Part shown: piece after piece, positions 40,247 through 46,521 of the stretch
Layout: each line of letters opens with the position of its first letter
Position numbering within the stretch: the first letter of the stretch is position 1
Assembly (NCBI RefSeq): GCF_014205055.1
Contig: NZ_JACHMS010000001.1
Span: 3,038,001-3,102,000, forward strand
DNA: 64,000 nt
Source: Streptomyces luteogriseus
GTDB lineage: Bacteria; Actinomycetota; Actinomycetes; Streptomycetales; Streptomycetaceae
Reading direction: 5' to 3'
The notes under the pieces: model-generated
Seen by the model: only the letters and a program-made list of their open reading frames with translations
The model's database searches: none
Told to the model about the DNA's origin: nothing
Made by a program: the position numbers and the translations under genes

Positions 40247-42028
40247 TCAATTCCCGGGATAGGGCCAGGCGTTGGCGCGGCAGCGGACGCCGTCGTGGTC
40301 GAGGAACTTGGTCTGCTGCTGCATGACCGGCGCGAGGTCGCCGTCCTTGTCGCAGGTGACGTGGCCGTAGCCGAGGCGGTGGCCGACCTCGTGGTTGATC
40401 AGCATCTGCCGGTAGGCGTGGATCTTGCTGTCGCCGTAGGTCTCCGAGCCCTGCGCCCACCGGTAGGCGTTGATCATCACGCGCTCGGTCGCGGCCGAGT
40501 CGCAGGAGACGTTGTCCTCGGTGGTGTCCAGACCCGACTTGGCACACCAGTCGGCGGTCGTGCCGGGGCTGGCGAGAGTGATCACGAAGTCGGGCTTGCC
40601 CGAGTAGACGCGTTCGAAGGTGCGCGCGCCGTTGTGGGCCCAGCTGCGCTGGTCGTTGAGCGTCTTCTGCACGGCCTCGGCGAACAGCGCGCCGTCCAGT
40701 CCGAGTCCCTGCTCCACGTCCACGCGGTAGGTGAACTTCTGCCCGGCGCCCGGCGCCTCGGCGATGCCGGGAACGGCGTCGAACTTCCCGGATCCCTTGA
40801 GTTCGGCGCCGAGCGGGTACGTCCGGCCCATCTTCTCGTCGTACGTCAGCGGTGCGGCCTCGGGGGCGGGTGCCCGGCCGTCCGCGCGGGACGTACCGTC
40901 CCGGAGGTCACGGGCCTGGTCGGTGGCGGACTGCGACTGCACCCCGGCGCCGCCGGGGTCGTCGGCGACCTGGCCGGCGACGATGACGGCCAGCACGGTG
41001 GTGACGGCCGCGGCCGCGATGCCGGTGAAGGCGCGGCCCTTGCCGCCCCTGCCCGGTGCGGGCGTGCCGGTGGGCCCCGCGTCGTCGTGGCCGGACCCGG
41101 AGTCGGCCGGGGTGCCGACGGTCCAGTCCGCGACGGAGGCGTGCGCGTCCGCGGCGTGCGCGGAGGCGGGCGTACGGGGCGCGAAGACGTCGTCCTCCTC
41201 GTGGAAGGCGTCGAGGTAGTCCTGCCGCGGCCCGGGCACGGAGGCCCGGCGCTGCCGCGGTATGGGAACACCGGCGCCGGCGGGCCCCCCGCCACTCCCC
41301 CTCAACTCACCCCAGCCACCGCCGGCTTCCCGCTGCTCGGGATGCCCGCCACGCGCCTGTGGGAAGCCGTGCGCGGGGGGCCCGTCGGACAGCCGGGGTC
41401 CACCGCGCGGCGGTGCGCCGCCGGGCACCTGGGGCGTCCCGTGCGCAGGGGTGCCGTCCGGCAGCCGGGGAACGCCCTGCGCGGGAGTCCCGTCGGGCAG
41501 ACGCGGTAGACCGCGCGCCCCATCAGTGGGCCTGGGAACGCCTCGCGCCGGAGTCCCGTCGGCCATCCGGGGGACGCCCCGTGCCGGAGTTCCGTCAGGC
41601 ATCCTCGGCACACCGTGCGCCGGAGTCCCGTCCGGCATGCGCGGAACGCCTCGTGCCGGGGTGCCGTCGGCGAGGCGGGGCACTCCCCGCACCGGCGTGC
41701 CGTCGGGCAGGCGCGGGAGGCCCTGGGCCGGTGTGCCGTCCGGGTGCCAGCCATCGGGCAGACGCGGCATGCCCTGCGGCGGCGTGCCGTGCGGGCGCGT
41801 GCCGTCCGTCGGTGCGGGCCGCGGCCCCGGCATCCGCCGCTGGCCCGGCGCCGGCCCGCCGCTCTGCGGGGCACCGGGTGGTGCGGTCCGGGCTCCCCGG
41901 CCGGCGTCCGGCGCCTGACCCTGGCCCGGCTTCTGCCCCTGCGCGGCCCCGGCCCGGCCGTCCCGTACTGCTGTGGTGTCCGCGCTGTCACCCTTGGCGA
42001 CCGGTCCGCGGCGGCTGTGGCGTCCCAC
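40247..42028 (-). CDS. DUF3152 metzincin-like protein with repeat stalk
   Basis: 593 residues from GTG 42028. Residues 81-224 are about 11 copies of a 12-residue repeat (D-G-T-P-A-R-G-V-P-R-M-P). A hydrophobic segment (GIAAAAVTTVLAVIVAGQVA, about 335-355) is a membrane anchor. The C-terminal domain (about 400-593) has the DUF3152 pattern with HEVGHRLGYGH, an HExxHxxGxxH zinc site of metzincin proteases, and several Cys. The catalytic domain therefore probably faces outside, with the Pro-rich repeats inside. It starts 8 bases after the alpha/beta hydrolase stop, in the same operon. The substrate is unknown. Confidence 0.85.
   Translation of the reverse strand: MGRHSRRGPVAKGDSADTTAVRDGRAGAAQGQKPGQGQAPDAGRGARTAPPGAPQSGGPAPGQRRMPGPRPAPTDGTRPHGTPPQGMPRLPDGWHPDGTPAQGLPRLPDGTPVRGVPRLADGTPARGVPRMPDGTPAHGVPRMPDGTPARGVPRMADGTPARGVPRPTDGARGLPRLPDGTPAQGVPRLPDGTPAHGTPQVPGGAPPRGGPRLSDGPPAHGFPQARGGHPEQREAGGGWGELRGSGGGPAGAGVPIPRQRRASVPGPRQDYLDAFHEEDDVFAPRTPASAHAADAHASVADWTVGTPADSGSGHDDAGPTGTPAPGRGGKGRAFTGIAAAAVTTVLAVIVAGQVADDPGGAGVQSQSATDQARDLRDGTSRADGRAPAPEAAPLTYDEKMGRTYPLGAELKGSGKFDAVPGIAEAPGAGQKFTYRVDVEQGLGLDGALFAEAVQKTLNDQRSWAHNGARTFERVYSGKPDFVITLASPGTTADWCAKSGLDTTEDNVSCDSAATERVMINAYRWAQGSETYGDSKIHAYRQMLINHEVGHRLGYGHVTCDKDGDLAPVMQQQTKFLDHDGVRCRANAWPYPGN
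41357..41788. repeat. 36-base coding tandem repeat in the DUF3152 gene
   Basis: About 11 imperfect 36-base units encode the 12-residue D-G-T-P-A-x-G-V-P-R-x-P repeats. The protein pattern is better conserved than the DNA, suggesting selection for the Pro/Gly stalk. Confidence 0.85.
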
Positions 42029-42036
42029 GTCGCGCC

Positions 42037-43083
42037 TCAGCCCCCCATGCTCTCGTCGGTGCGTTCTCTGTCGACGGCGTCGCCCCCGGCTTCCGCCCGG
42101 TCGGCCCGCCTCGCTCGCTGCGCGCCCAACTCTCCCGCATCCTGGAGGAGTTCACGAAACGCCATGGCCACGGTCTCCGGATACTCCATCATCGCCACAT
42201 GGCCCGCATCGGGCAACGTCACCAGCCGGGAGTCACGGAAGACCCGGGCCGCCCTCTGTGCCATGCGGAAGCCGACGAGCTGGTCACGGCCGCCGTAGAC
42301 GAGGAGGGTGGGCGCGAGAACTCGTTCGGCCTGGCGCCACAGCCCCTGCTGTCCGCCCAGTGTGTAGGCGTTGACGATGCCGCGCGCGGAGCGCGCCATC
42401 GCGTCCCAGAAGTACGGCAGCCGCAGCCGCCGCTCCATCTCCTGCACGGCGTTGCGGAACCCCTCCGGCGTCACCCGCCCGGGATCCCCGTAACACAGCG
42501 CCATCACGCCGCGGACGCGCTGCTCCGCCGTCCACTCCCGGGTGAGCCGCGTGAAGAGCAGGGCGACACCCGGCACCGCCAGCAGCCCCGTGGGCACGGC
42601 GGAGCGCTGCACTCGGATTTCCGGCAGAGCGGGCGACACAAGCGTGAGCGTACGGACCAAATCGGGCCGAACCGCGGCGACACGGGTGGTGATGGCCCCG
42701 CCGAGCGAGTTCCCGAACAGGTGCACGGGACCGCGGCCTGAGGCGTCGAGGTACCGGATGACCGCGCGCGCGTGCCCCGTGACGGAGTAGTTGCCGTCGT
42801 CCGGTGGCGGGGAGTCGCCGAAGCCCGGCAGGTCGAGGGCCTCGCCGTCGACGTCACCGTCGAGCAGCGCCATCAGCGCCGACCAGTTCTGCGAGGAACC
42901 GCCGAGCCCGTGCACGTACAGCGCGGGTGGCAGTTCCTCGCGCGCGGGTGGTCTCGACCGGACCGTCAGGGTGACCCCGGGCAGCTCGACCGACCGCAGG
43001 CGCTCGCCCTCCGCGACCCGGACGGTCCCCACCTTCGGCAACACATTGGCGGGCGGCACGAACGGCAGCTCGGTCGAAGACAT
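42037..43083 (-). CDS. Alpha/beta hydrolase
   Basis: 348 residues from ATG 43083. Alpha/beta-hydrolase fold: LYVHGLGGSSQNWSALMALL (oxyanion HGLGG), LDLPGFGDSPPP, nucleophile elbow FGNSLGGAI (G-N-S-L-G), acid in LLVYGGRDQLVGF and His in LPDAGHVAMMEYPE. The C-terminal 40 residues are charged and probably disordered. The substrate cannot be predicted. It heads a two-gene operon with the DUF3152 protein and is divergent from a small acidic protein gene. Confidence 0.88.
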   Translation of the reverse strand: MSSTELPFVPPANVLPKVGTVRVAEGERLRSVELPGVTLTVRSRPPAREELPPALYVHGLGGSSQNWSALMALLDGDVDGEALDLPGFGDSPPPDDGNYSVTGHARAVIRYLDASGRGPVHLFGNSLGGAITTRVAAVRPDLVRTLTLVSPALPEIRVQRSAVPTGLLAVPGVALLFTRLTREWTAEQRVRGVMALCYGDPGRVTPEGFRNAVQEMERRLRLPYFWDAMARSARGIVNAYTLGGQQGLWRQAERVLAPTLLVYGGRDQLVGFRMAQRAARVFRDSRLVTLPDAGHVAMMEYPETVAMAFRELLQDAGELGAQRARRADRAEAGGDAVDRERTDESMGG

Positions 43084-43338
43084 GCGGCAATGTTACGAGA
43101 CGATCACGCAGTGGCTCATGCGTTCGCCTGTGTTCGCCGTCACAGGAATCGGCCAGTTGAAGCGCCCCGAAGAGAGGCACCCGGGCGCGCATGGGTAGCA
43201 GTCAACGGGATGAGCACTGCGTCACGTCCCGGACGCGGATCGCATAGCGTCCGGACCGGGTGTCTCCTAGGCTCGTAGGGAGGGCACCCGCGTGTGGCCC
43301 CTGCATTCCCAGGGACGTTCGTAGGAAGGGAGCCCAGC

Positions 43339-43563
43339 ATGGCCGTAGACCCCACCGACCCGGAGACGTTCGAGGCCGAGGAAGCGTCCGAGGCGCAGGA
43401 GTTCGACGTCGAGGCCCCCGAGGTCGACGCGGCCGAGCAGCAGGCGGAGCTCGCGCCGGACCGCGACGACCCGCTGACCGGCGTCGACCCGGACCGTGCC
43501 AACGAGGCCGATCTGGTGGAGCAGGCCCGGATCGTCTCGCTCGACGAGGACGACTACCGGTGA
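43339..43563 (+). CDS. Small acidic protein
   Basis: 74 residues from ATG 43339 with GGAAGGGAG upstream. Highly acidic (MAVDPTDPETFEAEEASEAQEFDVEAPEVDAAEQQ), ending DLVEQARIVSLDEDDYR. No domain recognised. The charge and lack of hydrophobic residues predict a disordered protein. The C-terminal short helix may be a binding motif. Confidence 0.7.
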   Translation: MAVDPTDPETFEAEEASEAQEFDVEAPEVDAAEQQAELAPDRDDPLTGVDPDRANEADLVEQARIVSLDEDDYR

Positions 43564-43770
43564 GGTTCGCCGCCGACGGGCGACGAACAGCTCCACCGAA
43601 CAGGAAAGAGGCAGCATTTTGCCCGCTCTGACCCTGTTTGAAACTTTCGCAACCGCTTTCGTAACCGTCCGGTCCGTGAAATTCTGCGCTCTCACCGCGC
43701 ACACCACGGTTACCGAAAAGTACGATGGCGACGCGGCCAGATCCGCACGTGGACGACTATGGGAGGCGGC

Positions 43771-44418
43771 GTGACAGCCATCGAGCAGACAGAGGCGGTT
43801 CGCCCGCGGGGCACACGCCTGCCACGCCGTGCCCGACGCAACCAGCTCCTGGGTGCCGCCCAGGAGGTCTTCGTGGCCCAGGGCTACCACGCGGCGGCGA
43901 TGGACGACATCGCGGAGCGCGCGGGCGTCAGCAAGCCGGTGCTCTACCAGCACTTCCCGGGCAAGCTCGACCTCTATCTCGCGCTGCTGGACCAGCACTG
44001 CGAGTCGCTCATCCAGTCCGTACGGAACGCGCTTGCGTCGACGACCGACAACAAGCAGCGCGTCCGGGCGACGATGGACGCCTACTTCGCCTACGTCGAG
44101 GACGACGGCGGCGCGTTCCGCCTGGTCTTCGAGTCGGACCTGACGAACGAGCCCGCCGTGCGCGAGCGCGTCGACAAGGTCACGAACGAGTGCGCGGAGG
44201 CGATCTGCGACGTCATCGCCGAGGACACCGGCCTGTCGCGCGCGGAGTCGATGCTGCTCGCCTCGGGCCTGGGCGGCCTCGCCCAGGTGGTGGCGCGGTC
44301 CTGGCTGCACAGCGACCGCAGCGTGCCGCGCGACCAGGCCGTGCAGCTGCTCACCTCGCTGGCGTGGCGCGGCATCGCCGGCTTCCCGCTGCACGGCTTG
44401 GACCAGCCGCACCACTGA
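43771..44418 (+). CDS. TetR family transcriptional regulator
   Basis: 215 residues from GTG 43771, preferred over the ATG four codons upstream because GGGAGG lies at the right distance. The N-terminal helix-turn-helix AAMDDIAERAGVSKPVLYQHFPGKLDLYLALL is classical TetR. The C-terminal ligand domain includes FRLVFESDLTNEPAVRERVD and is close to TetR_C types found in lipid-related repressors. An upstream AT-richer stretch at 43620-43735 probably holds its own promoter and operator. The target and ligand are unknown. Confidence 0.9.
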   Translation: MTAIEQTEAVRPRGTRLPRRARRNQLLGAAQEVFVAQGYHAAAMDDIAERAGVSKPVLYQHFPGKLDLYLALLDQHCESLIQSVRNALASTTDNKQRVRATMDAYFAYVEDDGGAFRLVFESDLTNEPAVRERVDKVTNECAEAICDVIAEDTGLSRAESMLLASGLGGLAQVVARSWLHSDRSVPRDQAVQLLTSLAWRGIAGFPLHGLDQPHH

Positions 44419-44552
44419 GGGCACTTTGTTCCCGCCCGATGTTCGCTCGTGGCGTTCTCGGGCGGAGCATGTACGTCCCCTCACCGGGCTAATGTGTGCT
44501 GCGTACGGCGCGGAAGGTCGCGCACATCACTGACCGTCGGAGGGACAAAGCC

Positions 44553-44780
44553 GTGGAGGTCAAGATCGGCGTGCAGCACGCGCCCCGCGAGATCGTTCTG
44601 GAGAGCGGTCAGACTGCCGAGGAGGTCGAGCGCGTGGTCGCCGAGGCACTGGCAGGGAAGTCGCAGCTGCTGAGCCTCGTGGACGAGCACGGCCGCAAGC
44701 TCCTCGTCCCGGCCGACCGTCTCGCGTACGTCGAGATCGGTGAGTCGGCCCCGCGCAAGGTGGGCTTCGGCGCGCTGTAG
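44553..44780 (+). CDS. DUF3107 protein
   Basis: 75 residues from GTG 44553 with GGAGGG nine bases upstream. It begins MEVKIGVQHAPREIVLESGQTAEEVERVV and ends YVEIGESAPRKVGFGAL, the DUF3107 pattern of small actinobacterial proteins with a beta-grasp-like alternation. In many actinobacteria it lies beside a TetR regulator, as here. Its function is unknown. Confidence 0.85.
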   Translation: MEVKIGVQHAPREIVLESGQTAEEVERVVAEALAGKSQLLSLVDEHGRKLLVPADRLAYVEIGESAPRKVGFGAL

Positions 44781-44792
44781 CGCATGCGCGCG

Positions 44793-44829
44793 AACGGGGC
44801 GGGACGGCTTCGGCCGACCCGCCCCGTTT
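44793..44829 (+). terminator. Terminator after the DUF3107 gene
   Basis: An 11-base perfect stem (44793-44803 with 44818-44828) with a small inner stem and a short T-run (44827-44829) lies 13 bases after the stop. Confidence 0.85.
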
Positions 44830-45005
44830 GCGTTGCCCTCGCATGGACACTCCTCCCGCGTGGCCCCGGACTTCCCTTGCGGCGCACCGGTTCCTCCACG
44901 GATGGAGCACAAGTCGCCCACGGGGGTGGATTGGATTTCGCAGGTCAGGGGTAAGACGGGCTACGACCGATTTGGGCAGGCCGGCCATGTGGGAGGGACC
45001 CCGAC

Positions 45006-45275
45006 ATGCTCTTGGAAGCGCTGAGTTCCGCGATCCTCGGCCTCGCTCTGGCGTGGGCGGCGACGCACCGCCTGCCGCACCGTCTCCCGGCCCGCGCCAT
45101 GGTCCTGTCGACCGGCGTCGCCGGTGCCCTTTTCGGGGCCTTCGTCATGCACAGCGCGCTGGACGCCGGGCACGTGCTGCTCGTCCTGCTCGGCGCGGTG
45201 ATCGTCTCCGTGGCCTCGCTGTCGCTGCTGCTGCGCCCCGCGGGAAGACTGCGCCGCCGATCGGCGACCGCGTGA
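45006..45275 (+). CDS. Small membrane protein
   Basis: 89 residues from ATG 45006 with GGGAGGG upstream. Three hydrophobic segments (LSSAILGLALAWAATH, MVLSTGVAGALFGAFVM, VLLVLLGAVIVSVASLSLLL) and an Arg-rich tail predict an integral membrane protein resembling the transglycosylase-associated/GlsB class in size. No catalytic motif. It is followed at once by three 29-base repeats. Confidence 0.7.
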   Translation: MLLEALSSAILGLALAWAATHRLPHRLPARAMVLSTGVAGALFGAFVMHSALDAGHVLLVLLGAVIVSVASLSLLLRPAGRLRRRSATA

Positions 45276-45362
45276 CGGGCCGCCGATGGTGGCGCTTGTG
45301 ACGACGGGCCGCCGATGGTGGCGTTTGTGACGACGGGCCGCCGATGGTGGCGTTTGTGACGA
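45276..45362. repeat. Three 29-base tandem repeats between convergent genes
   Basis: Three head-to-tail 29-base units (45276-45304, 45305-45333, 45334-45362); the second and third are identical and the first differs at one base. Each holds GCCGCC-GAT-GGTGGC, able to form a short RNA hairpin with one G-U pair. The array fills almost the whole gap between the stops of the small membrane protein and the ferritin-like gene, so it may act as the terminator for both. Confidence 0.9.
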
Positions 45363-45386
45363 CGTGACCGGTCGGACTGCGGGGAG

Positions 45387-46136
45387 CTAGGCGGCCAGTC
45401 CCAGTGCCGCCATTCGCTTGGTGTGGGCCTCGGTGATCCGCGAGAACATCTTGCCGACCTCGGCGAGGTCGAAGCCGTCCGCGACACCGCCCACCAGCAT
45501 GGTCGACAGCGCGTCCCGGTCGGCGACCACCCGCTGGGACTGCGACAGTGCCTCGCCCATCAGCCGCCGTGCCCACAGCGCGAGCCGCCCGCCGACACGC
45601 GGATCGGCGTCGATCGCCGCCCGTACCTTCTCCACGGCGAAGCCGCCGTGCCCCGTGTCGTCGAGCACGGCCAGCACCAGGCCGCGGGAGTCGGAGTCCA
45701 GCCGGGCGGCGACCTCGCGGTAGAAGTCGCTGGCGATGGAGTCGCCGACGTAGGCCTTGACGAGTCCCTCCAGCCAGTCCGAGGGGGCCGTCTGCTTGTG
45801 GAACCCGTCGTACGCGGCGACGAACGGCTCCATCGCCCGCGTCGGCTCCTCCCCGATCTCGGCGAGCCGGTCGCGCAGCCTCTCGAAGTGGTGGAACTCC
45901 GCCGACGCCATCTTCGCCAGCTCCGCCTTGTCCGCCAGCGTCGGCGCCAGCTTGGCGTCCTCCGCGAGCCGCTCGAACGCCGCCAGCTCCCCGTACGCGA
46001 GGGCACCGAGCAGGTCCACGACCGCGGCGCGGTACTGCGGGTCGGCTGAGGCCGTCGCCCAGTCCCGGGCGGCGACTGAGGTGGGTTCGGCGGCGGCGGT
46101 GTCCGAGGCGTTCTCAGGCTTGTCAGAGCTCGTCAT
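45387..46136 (-). CDS. Ferritin-like fold protein (MiaE-like)
   Basis: 249 residues from ATG 46136. A four-helix ferritin-like protein: GALAYGELAAFERLAEDAKLAPTLADKAELAKMASAEFHHFERLRDRLAEIG supplies E and ExxH metal-ligand candidates, with later partners in YVGDSIASDFYREV and DDTGHGGFAV. Related annotations call it tRNA-(MS2IO6A)-hydroxylase-like, but the second ExxH is not obvious (DDTGH), so iron binding and activity are uncertain. It is conserved in streptomycetes next to the DEAD-box helicase, from which it is divergent. Confidence 0.8.
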   Translation of the reverse strand: MTSSDKPENASDTAAAEPTSVAARDWATASADPQYRAAVVDLLGALAYGELAAFERLAEDAKLAPTLADKAELAKMASAEFHHFERLRDRLAEIGEEPTRAMEPFVAAYDGFHKQTAPSDWLEGLVKAYVGDSIASDFYREVAARLDSDSRGLVLAVLDDTGHGGFAVEKVRAAIDADPRVGGRLALWARRLMGEALSQSQRVVADRDALSTMLVGGVADGFDLAEVGKMFSRITEAHTKRMAALGLAA

Positions 46137-46521
46137 GAAGCGCACAATAGCCCGCCCGCCGGGAGGCGTAAGGCCCTGGTCAATCACTGTGACGACGACT
46201 ACGTGACCGAATCGGCCATCGCATGTGCGCGAATCCGGGGTATGGTGGTAATGCGCCTGCTGGTACGTCGCCGTACCTCGACAGGCCGCACGTATGAGGA
46301 TGCCCGGTCGGTGGCCCGATCGGCTCCGACCCGACAGCCCTCCCCGGCCGTCCGCCACAGTGCGTACGAGACCCGGAGGGGGACACCCTCAGCGGCATGA
46401 GCGCTAGAGCGTCGGCGCGGTCCCGTGCTCTACGGCCCGCCCGTAGGCAGCCGACGTCCCCGGCACGGTCTGACACGACCCCGCGCTCGCCTCGCGCCGC
46501 CCACACAGAAGAGGCAGCACC
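46137..46521. promoter_or_regulatory. 385-base divergent intergenic region
   Basis: This separates the ferritin-like gene (minus) from the DEAD-box helicase gene (plus). Small open frames inside it lack ribosome sites. The segment TATGGTGGTAAT near 46241-46252 could hold a -10 for the helicase, giving a 5' leader of over 250 bases, long enough for autoregulation by RNA structure. No repeat or clear hairpin stands out. Confidence 0.3.

Noticed and set aside
40240..40253. A second TTGACA upstream of the transporter leader as promoter
   Set aside because: It overlaps the DUF3152 stop codon, and the TTGACA-N17-CATATT pair 30 bases downstream is far better placed.
44432..44465. Hairpin after the TetR gene as terminator
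   Set aside because: Only an 8-base stem with an 18-base loop and no T-run; too weak to annotate.
45276..45362. CRISPR-like array
   Set aside because: The 29-base units are directly adjacent with no spacers and no cas genes nearby.
46203..46400. 65-residue ORF in the ferritin-like/helicase gap
   Set aside because: No ribosome site, and codon and amino-acid composition unlike real genes here.
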